Source of the DNA: Ulota crispa
Lineage: Eukaryota; Streptophyta; Bryopsida; Orthotrichales; Orthotrichaceae
Length of the DNA: 64,000 bases
Direction of reading: 5' to 3'
Assembly: GCA_963920765.1 (NCBI GenBank)
Contig: OY987246.1
Coordinates: forward strand, 22,391,167-22,455,166
Positions 1-11,920 of the stretch are shown piece after piece. The notes below the pieces were generated by a model. The model did not search any database. It was not told the origin of the DNA and saw only the letters and a program-made list of their open reading frames with translations. The translations under genes were made by a program, and so were the position numbers. The first letter of the stretch is position 1. Every line of letters starts with the position of its first letter.

Positions 1-990
1 TTGGAGGTGTCAAAATCATGCCTAGCTTTGCAGGCAAGCACGAGGAGAAGTCTCGGTTGTACGAAACATGGTCACGGTTGTACCAAACCCATCCTTCGTA
101 GGCATTGAAGATTAGGTATTATTTGTCCAAAGCACGAAAGTCTGTTGGCGTTTTGAGCATGACATTTTTGAATAGAGTCGGTAGAATGGGAATCTCATTG
201 ATCCCTACAGGAGGCTTAGCTTAGACTTAGAAGCATGTGTAGATGGGAGTATGCCTGTGAATTTTATCATATGTAAAATAGGAATTGACAAAGCAGCTTT
301 TACTGCTCTTGGATTGCTTGTAAATCTCCAGCAAACTAGTTCCTTCTCAATATTCATGAAGTGTAAGCACCTTTTGTTGGGGGGGGGGTGTTACCTTAGG
401 GATAGAGGGTATTGCAGGGGATATGGTATTTGAGATAGAGAAGAACAAGGCATGAAGAGGATCTTGTCAGTAGAGAATTCTGCATAATTGCTTGGAAATA
501 AAAACACCTTGTGGTCAATGAACTCGGGAACGAACCCAATTTCTTGCTTCACGTATGGTGACCCTAGTACACGCCTTTTAATATAAAGACGTAATTTCAG
601 TGACAATCCACAATAAATGTTCCCCTAAACTATGCAATATATATCACAACATGTTGCAGATTGACATCTTTACCGAAAAATACAAAAAACTGCAACAAGT
701 GTCGTGATCTGTACTAAATGTTACCCTAGACTGTACAATACGATGTACAAGGTGTCTATTTTAGAGACATTTTGTGATGTATATAACATAATTTAGTCAA
801 GGATAGGAACCCTTACTGAGGATAAATACAAAAAGGAAACAACATTTGAATAGTCAAACTTCCTGCAAGGAAAGATGGGAATGTTTCGGAACGGAGCTAA
901 TTGTTTTGAATACCAAAAATCACGAGTGCCGGAGAAAGAGATATCAGGGCCGACTCAGCAGATCAAAATTTGGGTATGAGCTAAATAGTA
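1..990. other. No gene recognised
   Basis: AT-rich DNA with only short open frames that match no family I know. There is a run of G near 380 and two similar AT-rich stretches around 610-760, but nothing that supports a gene. Confidence 0.5.
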
Positions 991-1333
991 GGGGTAGTCG
1001 CTTTGCCTTGCCGTTGGCTGCCGGAGGTGAAGAATGGGGCTTATGAGAAGTTTAGCAGGAGAAGTTTCACCTCTTGCAACCCACGTTTCACCTCGTTTTA
1101 CTTGTTTTTGTTTTTATAGTCGACTGACTGCTCTCGTTGGTGGAGAGTGCAGTAGTTACTGCATCTTCTGCATCTTCTGAAAGCGGGTAATCATTCCCCA
1201 TTCTCATTCTCCAAAACAAACAAATGGGGTGTCACACCATCTTCACGACAGAGCTCCAATTGGCTCCTCTTTTCTCTCCACAACTTCTCAATCTCCATTC
1301 TCTTTTCATTCTCTGAGAAGCCGTGACTACCCC
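991..1333. mobile_element. Possible MITE with GGGGTAGTC termini
   Basis: The left end reads GGGGTAGTCGC and the right end is its inverse, GCCGTGACTACCCC. TA lies directly outside both ends, as expected for a TA target duplication. No coding capacity. It ends just downstream of the AAA gene stop codon, so it may contribute to that gene's 3' untranslated region. The inverted repeat is short, so the assignment is tentative. Confidence 0.45.
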
Positions 1334-1348
1334 TAATGTTTTGAAGAG

Positions 1349-3313
1349 CTAGAGTTTGACTGGAGTGCCGAGAGGACGACCGTCACCCACTCGCAGGAAC
1401 TCACCGGCGCCATGGCCATACCTGACGATGGTCTGCCGCCGCTGCACTGCACAGTCGATGTACTCTTGAAGGGGAGGGAGGCCTTCAGCAGGCATGTTGT
1501 CTGCAAGGGAGCCCCGGATCACCTTGGACGCCCACCGGCGCTCCGCATGCTGGCACAAATCGTGGATGTCACGGCCGGACATGCCGTCGCTCACGGCAGC
1601 CAGAGACTTGAGCTCGCTGGAGGACAGGTGGCGAGCGTACTGCGACGCGATCTCTTCCCGGGTGCTCTCATCCGGCAAGTTGAACGCCACCGACGTGTCG
1701 AAGCGACTGAGCAGCGCGGGATCCAAGTCCTGCTTCCGGTTCGTGGCGGCGATCACCACGATCTTCTTGTCTTGCTCGAACCCATCCATCTGTCGCAGCA
1801 GCACTGACAACAACCTCCGCGTCGCCTCATGCATTTCGTTGTCACGGCTCGTGGCGAACGAGTCGAGCTCGTCCAGAAAGACGATCGCTCCTCCCGGAAG
1901 CTCGTTGCCTGCCGTGAAGATCTTCGCGAGCAGCCGCTCGCTTTCGCCGTAGTATTTCGACATCACGGCTTCCAGCGGCACGTACAGCATCGGCACTCCC
2001 GCTTGGCTTGCTATCACGCGCGCGCACGACGTCTTGCCTGTGCCTGAAGCGCCACGGATTCATTCATCAGCGATCTCATCAGCGCCCTGGATTCATTCGT
2101 GAGCTTAGAGTATGTGAGGTGTGATTTAGGGTTAGGATTAGGGTTAGGGTTTGAGTTGGTGTGAAGAAGCTGTGAGCGTACCTGGAGGGCCTTCGAAGAG
2201 AATGGCTCGGGGTCGGTTGGACTCGAACTTCCTGCGAGTGCCACGAGCGATGTTGTCGAAGACTTCGGGTCGCTTCAAGGCTAAGAGCACCATGTCTTCG
2301 ATCTCGCGTTTCTGCGCATAATATCCTGCGATGGTGTCCCATGAAATCCGATCGCTTGTCTCCGTGGACGCTTCGGCAGTCTCCAGCCCGTAGATTTTCA
2401 CGCCCATGCTCTCCAAGCCTTCTAAAGCCTTCGTTTTAGGGTTTCGAACCCTAACGGAGCGCTCCTTCGGTGGAACATTACGTCGGCGATCGTTCGGGTC
2501 CAACCCGCTGGCGATGGCGAACGAGCTCACGATGGCGTCGAGCTCTATCGTTGTGAGGAGTCCTTTCTTCAGAAACTCGATCTCGGAAGGCCCGTCCTCG
2601 CCGTAAAAGGGTTTCCCGAGCGTGACAAGCATCCACACAAACTCGTCGTGAAAATCCCGAGGCAAGATCCTGAACTGCCGGAACAACACGCTGTCCTCCG
2701 CTGTCAACATCATCTCCTTGCCAAGGGTGCCCTCGCCAAGGCGAGTCACGACATCGGCTACCAAGTGGGAGAAATCGCACGTGGGAGCCATGCCGAATTT
2801 GACCGAGACGTTCTTCCCTTTGGCAGAGATGGTGAGCGGCGGGAGGCCCGTGGGATGGAGCAGCCTCAACGCGATGAGCCGCTCCTCCATTCCCGCGCGC
2901 ACCTGCAGCACCGCCTTCTCCATGTCTGCCGATGGCAATGGCTCCCCCTTGGGAGCTCCTGTCGGTGCTGCATCCTCCGACGACGGTGCGGCTTTTTCAG
3001 CAAACGCTTGTTGAGCTGTTGCCGCACCGAGAAACAATCCCAGTGTCGTCCCCGCCGAAAGCTTCGACCTCATGTGCTCGCCCTTCGAAGCGCCACCCTG
3101 GGCAAACAAAACTCTGTACATAAATTGCGCCCACGATTGCTTCACGCCAGAATCGTTGCCCGCCGATGACAATACCACAGGGCGCAAGCATTGGCCCCCG
3201 GGAGGCGACGACGAGAAAGGCGAGCGTGAGGAGAGCGCTCGTGCAATCCAGGTCACCCTCCCCATCTCCGAAGCGCAATCGCTGATGATCGGACTGATGC
3301 AAATTTCAGCCAC
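1349..3313 (-). CDS. AAA+ family ATPase, two exons, probably organelle-targeted
   Basis: Exon 1 runs 3313-2182 and exon 2 2043-1349. The 138-bp intron (2181-2044) starts GTACGC and ends TTCAG. Joining them gives 608 residues and rebuilds the Walker A motif GPPGTGKT (375-382) across the junction. Walker B is IVFLDELD (431-438), the sensor-1 asparagine lies in AATNRK (near 479), and the arginine-finger region is ALLSRFD (near 491). A lid-like stretch, GMSGRDIHDLCQHAERRW, follows. This is a single classical AAA module of the kind that remodels or unfolds proteins using ATP. The N terminus is rich in R, S and A, and an alternative start at 3265 (MGRVTWIARALSS) looks like a mitochondrial or plastid presequence; this is inference. 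The middle (about 90-330) has no domain I recognise. The frame is intact and GC-rich against AT-rich flanks. The partner and substrate are unknown. Confidence 0.88.
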
Positions 3314-3332
3314 AATTCGTCATGAATTTGCT

Positions 3333-3341
3333 AAACCCTAA
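3333..3341. promoter_or_regulatory. Telo-box upstream of the AAA ATPase gene
   Basis: AAACCCTAA lies 20 bp upstream of the first ATG of the minus-strand AAA gene. Telo-boxes near transcription or translation starts are common in plant housekeeping and translation-related genes. Telomere-like GGGTTAGG/GGGTTTGAG units also occur inside this gene's intron (about 2128-2157). Confidence 0.5.
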
Positions 3342-3690
3342 AAAACCCCTCGATCGCATGTCGCCCATCCGCACCGAAACAGTGGAGCACTGCCGTCATA
3401 AGTCTAGAACATCCATTGTTTTCCCCGTCGCTGCGTTTTCATACTTGCTGTACAAGGAACCTCTGTGCATGAACGCGCAATCCTCCTCAAGTTTTTTTGA
3501 TTGTGATGAGCCATGAAGTGTTTGATTCACACCAACACCCGTTTCCGTTGCGCATTGTCGGCGGAAAACAATTCTTCCCAACTGCGAAGAGTCCCAGGTG
3601 TCGTAGAGGTGACGAAGCTTGAAAACCGGTAACACTACTGCAAGGCTCGCCGCATTCGCGCTTGTAGAAGAAGAGTTCGGTGAACAGAGT

Positions 3691-3933
3691 TCATCCATCC
3701 AATATAAACTATCTGCTCATCCATCTGATGTAAACTAACTGCTCATCCATCTGATGTAAACTATCTGCTCATCCATCTGATGTAAACTAACTGCTCATCC
3801 ATCTGATGTAAACTATCTGCTCATCCATCTGATGTAAACTATCTGCTCATCCATCTGATGTAAACTATATGCTCATCCATCTGATGTAAACTATCTGCTC
3901 ATCCATACGATGTAAACTATGTGCTCATCCATA
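3691..3933. repeat. 26-bp minisatellite (CTCATCCATCTGATGTAAAC unit)
   Basis: About nine head-to-tail copies of a 26-bp unit, GCTCATCCATCTGATGTAAA plus CTATCT, with few changes between units. The first copy carries the CCAATATAAAC variant that dominates the second array at 4839-4997. Confidence 0.9.
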
Positions 3934-4838
3934 CCAGGGCTCTTAAATTCATTTTCAGCTCCACTTGCTAAAATCGTGGATTGTAGGTCAAAAAATTGCT
4001 ACCTACCTCATATTTTGTAGAGGACAAGTTGCAATAGTTTGGCATTTTGTCTAGTATTTTGGCTAGTTTTTTTTCCTTGGCTAGAAACTTTCAGCTACAT
4101 GTCTTGTAACTTATTGAGATATAAATGGCAACTATCAAGTTTTTTTTTTAATATTCTCCAACTATGCAAATTGGTGATGTCTAAAATCAATCTTCCATAG
4201 TTGTTTTATTTTTTTAATTATCATGTTGCACATGGACATTTGCAAAGTGTAAATTAACAATGTAAATTGAAAATACATAGCTCAACAATGGCAATACAAC
4301 AAAAATGGAAGCAAGTGTAAATTTATCATGCAAATGATAGTTTTTAACACTAGTAATTCTCCAAGGGTTGATTTCATCTCACATCCCCAATGTTTGTATA
4401 TACAAATGATATGATGTCAAATTTGCAATTCCCTTGCTTTTGCAGAACAAATAGGGCAAAAAGTCATCAAGCAACAAGGTTCAATAAAGTTGCAATTTTT
4501 GATGAAGTTGACAATTGCAATTGCTATCAAGAGTTACCAAAATGGATACCCACATTTTACCCTTTTGATCCTACCAAGGGCAAAGTGACACCCAACTCCT
4601 AGCTTGAATGCAAAGTGGGGGGAAATCAAATGTGATTCCTTGCTACTTAAAGTGTCTGGATCTAAGAGATCATTAGCTACTAGGACACTTTTCAAATTGC
4701 ACCTCATCTCATAAGCAGTTTTACATTTTGAAATTTTGACTACTTTTTGAATTTTTTGAATTTTTTTTACAATACACTTTTAGCACAATCAAAACTGAGG
4801 TAAAAAATTTGCTAAATTTAGCCAAAAATATTTGCGCT

Positions 4839-4997
4839 GATCCATACAATATAAACTATCTGCTCATCCATCCAATATGAACTATCTGCTCATCCATCCG
4901 ATATAAACTATCTGCTCATCCATCCGATATGAACTATCTGCTCATCCATCCGATATAAATTATTTGCTCATCCATCCAATATGAACTATTGTTCATC
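4839..4997. repeat. Second, diverged array of the same 26-bp minisatellite
   Basis: About six units of GCTCATCCATCCGATATGAA plus CTATCT, the same unit as at 3691-3933 with different diagnostic bases. About 900 bp of AT-rich, non-repetitive DNA without a convincing gene separates the arrays. Confidence 0.85.
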
Positions 4998-5183
4998 ATC
5001 CACATTGAGTAGACCTACATTTTTACAAATTATAGCATGCATGAAAAACAATATTAAGTTGCAAAGTCAAACTCCAAAAGTAAATGATAATGAATTATTT
5101 GACAAAAAATTTACAAAGGTCTCCTCATATTCAAATTATTAACAATATATCATTATCATCATAATTATCATTATCTTGCTTAG

Positions 5184-6404
5184 CCCCTAAATGCCCAAGG
5201 CACCAGAATGTGGTGTTCAAAAAAATTCAAGAAATTTTGAAACCTTATTAAAGACTAATTGAAGACACTGATTTTATTGATTTTAGGATTTTTTTGAAAA
5301 TTTTGTGCATTGAAGTTAGCTTCATTGTTCAAATTCAACTTCCTCCATATCTTATTTCAATTGTTTTTGGTGGAAGGTTAACTGCAAGCATACATTTTGT
5401 GTCATGAAAAGTGTCATGAATAGTGTCGTGAGAGCCTATGAGAAGTTGCCACATTGAAAAGATGGGCATCAAATTGAGCAAAACGTGAAGATTTCCCTTG
5501 GGCACTCCCTTAGGCAGCAAGGGCCCTTTAATTGAAATTTTGACATCTAACAAAATCTAAAAGTGCTTTTGGACTAATTTCAATTGAAATATCTTTGTTG
5601 TAACAGTTAAAATTCATTCACCATTGAATTTTCTTTCATTCAAATTGATTTTAGGTCAATAATTGAAGCTAAAAAATTTCTTTGTATTTGGTGTTTGCAC
5701 TTTGATAGTTGCATTGCAAGCTCATTTGTAAAACTATGGTCATGGATTTAGAAGGAGGGCATTAGTTTTGAAGTAACAACAATAAACACTAAAGCATCCT
5801 AAGTGGCTGTTTCCCAATTTTGTATCTAGAAGTTGCCAATTTACATTAGAAGTTTTGGACAACTTCCAAAAAAGCAAAAAATTCCATACTCATCATCACT
5901 CAATCACAAATATCTTAAAATTTGCATGGCTGATTTGGGTTTTTTTGGGTAGTGCCATCTAGAAGCCTTGGAGTTCAAAATTCAACGGTTACAATTTTGT
6001 TTTGATTTTTAATAATGATCTTAAAGTAGGAGCACCCATAAACGTCAACTAAGGGTTTTGAACATGATGACTATTAATAAACAACTAGCAAATTTTAGGA
6101 TCCTATTAGGAACAGAAAAAAAAAAATTGCACTTTCAAATGTATTATTTGGATATTGTGAGAATAAGTTGTGAATTTTTAAAAAGCAAACTGCCATTGCA
6201 CCCATAACCATTTTCAAGATTTCATGTTCACATGTTGTACATCCTTGTAATTACATCTATTAATTTTCACATATTTTCCAAGATTCCAAAGGTGATGGTT
6301 ATGGGGACACTGACTCTTATGGGTGCTCCTACCTTACAACAACAATTCAAAAACTTCAAAACTACCTTCCAAAAACAAGAAAAACACCCTTGGGCATTTA
6401 GGGG
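5184..6404. mobile_element. TTAA-type element, old copy with decayed target site
   Basis: Left terminus CCCCTAAATGCCCAAGG, right terminus its inverse CCTTGGGCATTTAGGGG. The flanks are TTAG on the left and TTGA on the right, each one change from TTAA. No long open frame inside. It contains a nested inverted-repeat element at about 6024-6335. Confidence 0.65.
6024..6335. mobile_element. MITE with GTAGGAGCACCCATAA termini
   Basis: Left end AAGTAGGAGCACCCATAA, right end TTATGGGTGCTCCTACC. It sits inside the TTAA-type element at 5184-6404. A second copy of the family lies at 33168-33389. Confidence 0.7.
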
Positions 6405-6452
6405 TTGAGTTTTTTTTTTAAACATCTATTTTAAGAAATTTGCTTGAATCAT

Positions 6453-6625
6453 AACTAGAAGAAACTTGTGTTTTTTATAACGGATTTTTTTGGACGTCCA
6501 CTTGTTTTCTAGTTAACAATGACATCAAACATGACATCAAGATGTTAGTTTTAACATCATTGTAACATAAAAAGAAGTGGACGTTCAAAAAAATCGGTTA
6601 TAAAAAACACAGGTTTCTTCTAGTG
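6453..6625. mobile_element. CACTA-type MITE
   Basis: The right end reads GTTTCTTCTAGTG and the left end AACTAGAAGAAAC, one base from a perfect CACTAGAAGAAAC inverse. The arms pair through most of the 173 bp, around an internal 'acatcaaacatgacatcaag' segment. Flanking triplets are CAT and TAT, near-identical as expected for an old 3-bp duplication. Homologous to 27592-27771. Confidence 0.75.
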
Positions 6626-6991
6626 TATGTATTGTACAATGGAGGGACAAAAAGATTGAGAACACCTTATTATGTCATTCAAAGAACTTTGCCTAATATT
6701 GAGTATAAATGGCATTTTATTGTAGTGCACCATTGGTGTTTAATTCTTATGCAATCCCCATCAAGCATACCATATTTCAACTCCTAAAAACTAAAACCTT
6801 ATTATTGGTGAATTATTTTACATAAAATTCATGGTTTTACATGATAATTAATTAAAAAAATATTAGTGATGAGTTTTTGAGATTGGATTGCAAAGGTATG
6901 TAAGAAACATCCATACACACCTCATTACTTTCAACAAGCATCTCCAAAAAGCTTCAAAATCCCTTCTATAGAGATTTTAATGTTGGGATGA

Positions 6992-7157
6992 TTATGACCA
7001 AATTTTGTGAAATAGACATATATGTTTTTTAATTAAAATTTGGACAAAATAAACATATCATCATGCACAAAGTCACAAATTTAATCATGGTGGACAAGTC
7101 CAATAGAAAAATCTGATTACCATACAGTATTATCTGTTTTACAAAATTTGGTCATAA
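6992..7157. mobile_element. Small inverted-repeat element
   Basis: Ends TTATGACCAAATTTTGT and ACAAAATTTGGTCATAA are perfect inverses, enclosing about 130 bp of AT-rich DNA with further partial pairing. The family is not identified. Confidence 0.65.
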
Positions 7158-7391
7158 GTCTTCATCCAAAGCACAATCAATCAGTCATGGATGTAAACAA
7201 GTACAGAGCTAAGGAGCCATGGATTCGAACTCCACTGGCGTGGCTTGACCTCCTATAGCGGGTTGAGCATCGAGTACTGCCGATCATATTCCGTCCCTGG
7301 CAATGCCACGAGACAACTCCACGAATCACGATGAATCATCGTGGTTGCGCAAGCAGCCCTCAGATTTCCAGGGGAATGAGATTTCAGTTAA

Positions 7392-8295
7392 CCCCTTAAG
7401 GCCAGAGGAGGCAAAAATTGCCTTACAGGTTTTGAAACTAAATTTACTTGTTATCAATTTTGGATCATGGATTAATCAATTATTAACATGTACGGAATGA
7501 AGTCTATTTTCATGCACACTTGTTTGATCAAGGTTTGGAATTACAACTTGTTGTAAAGAGAGTGATTCATTGAAAGGGGTATTCGGAAACCTGAGTGTTC
7601 AATACAAATCAATCATCAAAACACCAGCAAGAGGATGACGTCACTTGACATCTTTTGGGACATGGTCAATAGTGCTATGACAACAACCAACCCAATTATG
7701 CTTTGGCTTTGTACCCCCTCCCTAAGCTCTTCACTCTTTTCAGCATTGCATAATCAAAATCACTTATATATTGTCACCCTTCTTTTGAAAAGATACATAG
7801 TCATAGATCAATACTATTCAAATAACTTCTCTAGTTGGATTTTCTAACCATAAAAATCTCATTTTTCTAAAAATAATCAAAATTTCATGATCTATTCCAC
7901 AATTTCTGCACCTTAACCACCCATACCTTTCTTTCATCACATAAAACAGATGGTATGACTTTTTCCCAAAATTATAAGTTCAAGCCTTTCAACATATCAC
8001 ATGTAAGAAAAGTCCACAATTTCAAAATCTGATTCTACTGTGGTTGCTCGTAGGAGCCATTCATACAACTTGTACGCTCCAAACTTAATCCAATGCAACA
8101 ACTCTCACTTCATTGATGCAGCACATATCATAAGCAAATTGGTCCAAGTTTTTTACGTGCTTATCTTCCAAGACCGCAGTTTACATTGGTACAGTTGGAT
8201 TGTGTTTTTTACATCTGATTGGATTGCTAAAAATCTTGAAACAATTTGGTTTTCCAAAAGAATGACTAGCTTGGAGAGCAGGCAGCCCTAAAGGG
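7392..8295. mobile_element. TTAA-type element (about 904 bp), diverged termini
   Basis: TTAA at 7388-7391 precedes CCCCTTAAGGCCA, and GGG then TTAA (8296-8299) follow the right end. The inverse of the right end, CCCTTTAGGGCTG, matches the left end at 9 of 13 bases and all mismatches are transitions. The length fits the 905-925 bp class seen elsewhere. It shares its right TTAA with the next element. Confidence 0.55.
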
Positions 8296-8299
8296 TTAA

Positions 8300-8528
8300 C
8301 CCCTAAAGGACACGGCAGCCCTTTGCGACCAGTATCATACAGGGTATTTTTCTTGTATTTGGAGTGCATCCACACCTTTATTACATTTGAGATCAATAAA
8401 GAAGTTAGAATATAGAGCAATGCTATTCTAATGAGGTAGTCAAGATCCCAAATTAAAACTTTTTGTTGTAGCAAATGCCAGTTATATAGCAGCATACTAT
8501 GTATTATAGTACCTCCGTCCTTTAAGGG
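8300..8528. mobile_element. TTAA-type short element, copy 1 (229 bp)
   Basis: TTAA on both sides (8296-8299 and 8529-8532). Termini CCCCTAAAGGACACGG and CCTCCGTCCTTTAAGGG are inverse. Internally homologous to 17683-17908 (shared 'tttcttgtatttgga', 'acatttgagatcaa', 'gatcccaaattaaaact'). Non-coding. Confidence 0.85.
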
Positions 8529-8688
8529 TTAAGTTAAGTTATACTTCCAATTCTCCACATCCACAAATCTGGCACCAACCTCTCTTTTGCACGCACCGGC
8601 ACTCAATTGCTCAACACACCAGCACTGCCAAGGACTCGCAATGCTCAATGATCATATGCCATTTCACAATCCCTTCATGCGACCTTAA

Positions 8689-8870
8689 CCCCAATGGACC
8701 CTTGGACTCCGGAGCTATGGTACCAAATATGGCTGCAACCAATATTCAAAAGTTTGAATTAGCTGAAAATTATGAAGGGTTGTATGATGGTGGGTGCATA
8801 AAAATTTTCAAAAAACCCTTAGAGCAGCTCAAATACGTCTGTATACATACGGCCGGCCGCAAAGGGCGCT
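8689..8870. mobile_element. TTAA-type short element, 3'-truncated
   Basis: TTAA at 8685-8688 followed by CCCCAATGGACCCTTGG. The interior matches 47317-47540 closely (for example 'aaatacgtctgta' and 'cgcaaagggcg'), but the match stops before the GGGG-TTAA end, so the right terminus is missing. Confidence 0.75.
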
Positions 8871-9044
8871 TACAATCGATCCTCGTTCCGTCCTTGCCAA
8901 TTTGTAAACCCTAAATCCCGAGCAGAGCATGCTGTGAGTGATTCTCCATCGACTGAACACGGCTGGATCGCAAGCTGGTTGACGTACTAAGCCATTCTCG
9001 CTCACATTGCCATCCGCGCGAGTGTATGTTGCCGAGTGACAGCG

Positions 9045-11920
9045 ATGGCGGGCGAGGATTTGGAACTTTTGGACGAAGGGAGTGGCTTGAGGGCGACTCA
9101 GGCTTATCCTGTTCATCTCCGGTTGCTGCTGCTGTGGCGAAACCCTAAACGCTAGACTGATGTCTCTGGACGTGTTTCGTGGCCTCGCAATTGCGGTAAA
9201 CCAGGGTTTTTTTTGGTTTTCTGACCAATGTTTGTGTGGCATTTTTTGAAAATGATTTGTAGCTTGCGGGTTCCATCCCTATTTTTGTTGGAGTTGAAGG
9301 TGGCCCCTATGCATGAATTTTTGTAGCATGACGGGATTTTTTTGTAAGCTAAAAGTATTCATGGGTTATTTTTTGAAAATATCCAAATAACCATTGGCAT
9401 TATTGAATTATTTCATGGAATTGGATTAGACAACACCTCAAACAATTTTAAAATGGTGGCATCAATTTTCAATTTGATAATAGTTTTATGAAAGCCTAGG
9501 CTGCAATGCAATTTTCATTATTGCCAGCTGGCATTCTTTGAAAAAATTTCCCCCTCTTTTTTCTATAGGCTTGAAGCTCACCTTTTTTTTTGAGGCAATT
9601 GGGCCTTAAATTGCCCCCAAAAAAACACTGCGGTAAACTATGTGCTTCAACCATGATTTTATCGTAACCCTAATCTTGTTTGACGTCATTTCAGGTCATT
9701 CTTCTCTGTTTTCTGTTTTCGTTGTAAGGTTTTGTATTGTTGATGTGCCGATCGGATTTTGCTTTGAAATCTTTCGAGGACTTCAAAGTCCACTGTGAAA
9801 AGAATCGGAATAACTTAATCATGGGCGTGAATGAGTTTTTAGGTCAAGTGGTCTTCTTCGAGGGAGAGGTTGAAAAACTATACTGGTTTCTCCTGATAAG
9901 AACCTTTGAGGAATTCTGTATATCTTTGTACAAACACCGGATTTACACTACTACTTGTGTCCCAGTCTCATTGACGTGGCTGGATTTGTTACTGTACTAA
10001 CAAGTTCATCATGATTTTTTTTTTCTTATACCAATCTTGATTACAAATTCAATTCTTATGGTTTTTGAAATACCATACCAATTTACGTTTTCAGCTACTG
10101 TGATGCAGGTGATGATACTTGTAGACTTGCCCTCACTTACAAGGTACTCCGTCCCTCTAAAAAGCTCCAAATCAGATATACCACTAAAAAGCTCCCTTTC
10201 GTTGATCCCTTTCGCTGATTTCAAACGCTGAGAAAGCGTTTGCCATGTTCAATGATCTCATGGGGCAAGTTAACTGATTAGAGAGCATTCCTCTCCTAGC
10301 AAGTTTGGCCTTGCTTGGCCTTGCTCATATAAGGTACTATTGTTGCTACTTATCTTTAAATCATCAATAGTGAGGAGCTGGCAGCATGCACAAATATGGC
10401 ATTTTTTGCATGAAATTTGGGTGCCCAAACAGCAACATCAAAGTTGGAGATTTTGCATACATTTGGTAGATAATATATTGATTCTAGAATGCATGTGTCA
10501 CTAGCACGAAGACTAGAAACACAGTTAATCCTTCACAAGGAAGCTTTTTGGACGTTTTTAGAGGTACAAAGGGAGTATGTTGTAGCTTTATTTTGCATGC
10601 TCGTGTACACATATTTTGCTTGTAATAAACCTAGAAAAACCTAAGGAATGCTCATCTGGGCAGGTTGATAAAACTTGATCACTGATTTCTTAAGTGTTTG
10701 TCTAGGTTTGAGTTCATTCTGTTATTGAAACCTGGTGATGCCTGCAGAAATGGAGCAGCAACAAGAAGGTCGTATCACAGAAGGCACTTTGGCCGGACCG
10801 CCAAGCTTCTAATTGTGGGGCTTGGTATTCAAGGTATTCTAACGGCAAGACTGATCATAGGATGCTAATCTAATTGTTGTTCCAAGAGATTTGTAATTTG
10901 GAGAACCATAATTTTGAGTTCTGTTGTTTGAACATCTTGAATATTTGGATTGCTGTTTTTTTCTGTTTTTTTTCAAAGGCATACGTATGGTTATAGGTGG
11001 CTATTTTCATAGTCTTCGTGATGTCTCTTATGGAGTGGACTTAGATCGCATACGATGCTGTGGTGTACTTTAGGTATTTCTTTTCTCATCTGCACTGTTG
11101 TTGTGTATGTTTTTGCTGTGGATGGTGTTTTTATCTAGGAACGAGATTAATGAGACATGTAGCAAATTTTCTGTTGCAGAGAATAGCACTGGCTTACTTC
11201 GTAGTTGCTCTCTGTGTGATTTGGGGACCTCGAAGACATGACGATGTTTCAAATGACCAGTTTGCAATCTTCAAAATCTATTACTTTCATTGGTGAGTGT
11301 TGCTCTGCCATGCTGAACCAAACATGACCTAGAGAATTTACAGTAGATATTTATAAACCTACCTTCTTGTCATCTTGGTATAGATAATAGCCCTTTTTTT
11401 TCCTTTTTCAATATTCCTTAGAATATGTAATGCAAAGAGTTTGCTGACAAAGTTTCCGTTAGAGGACCATGTGGTTTCAGGGTGGTGGCAGCTGCAATTA
11501 TAGTATTATACTCATCCCTGCTCTATGGAGTGTATGCTCCAAATTGGAACTTTATCTCACTTCAACAGACTTAACTTCAACTATTCTGCACGTAAGTATT
11601 GCAAGCATTTGAAAACATGCCAGTCCTAGACCATGTCAAAGTTTGCAAGCTCTAAAGAACTTTACACAAAAATTAAATGAAGCATTTTTAGGAAAATATG
11701 AATAAATTTTGCAAAGATGTTCCTCTCGTTTCTAAGGGTTGGATTAGTTCTAATTTTCACAATTTGTTTTTTGGCTCTAGGAGCCCTGTGGAGTGAGGGG
11801 TGACATTGGGCCTGCGTGTAATGCGGTGGACTGCTTGTATCGTCCCATCCTGGGCTTTTATCACATTTGTATCAAAAGCCAGTGTTTGGGCGTACTCCGG
11901 TACATTACAGCGCCACTTTA
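9045..11920 (+). pseudogene. Decayed HGSNAT-like acetyltransferase (DUF5009 family) gene
   Basis: Exon remnants in order spell a family of multi-membrane-span proteins related to heparan-alpha-glucosaminide N-acetyltransferase. 9160-9195 encodes MSLDVFRGLAIA; 10109-10126 VMILVD; 10754-10833 ends KLLIVGLGIQG; 10997-11070 GYFHSLRDVSYGVDLDRI and onward; 11180-11292 RIALAYFVVAL to YYFHW; 11481-11591 WVVAAAIIVLYSSLLYGV; 11781 onward CGVRGDIGPACNAVD. Most remnants keep AG acceptors and GT donors. Breaks are: a frameshift between the 9045 ATG frame and MSLDVF; loss of nearly all of the exon after VMILVD, where a Stowaway-like element sits; TAG where CAG is expected at the end of the fourth remnant; a frameshift with TAA near 11570; and frame loss after about 11890. 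Upstream flank 8872-9044 is GC-richer and probably the old promoter or leader. I judge it non-functional. Confidence 0.8.
10147..10575. mobile_element. Stowaway-like MITE inside the HGSNAT-like pseudogene
   Basis: Left end CTCCGTCCCTCTAAAAAGC, right end inverse CTCCCTTTGTACCTCTAAAA. TA flanks both ends (10145-10146, 10576-10577). CTCC-starting termini with a TA duplication are the hallmark of Stowaway (Tc1/mariner) MITEs in plants. It lies 20 bp past the VMILVD codons. Confidence 0.75.

Noticed and set aside
1412-2063. Several open frames antisense or out of frame within the AAA ATPase exon
   Set aside because: They are shadows of a GC-rich coding exon; the minus-strand frame carries the Walker and sensor motifs.
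3691-4997. Possible CRISPR-like array
   Set aside because: Units are contiguous 26-mers without unique spacers, and the window is plant nuclear DNA.
7195-7310. Possible tRNA gene or plastid tRNA fragment on the minus strand (GTTCGAATCC)
   Set aside because: Only a T-arm/B-box-like match is present; I could not fold a matching acceptor or anticodon arm.
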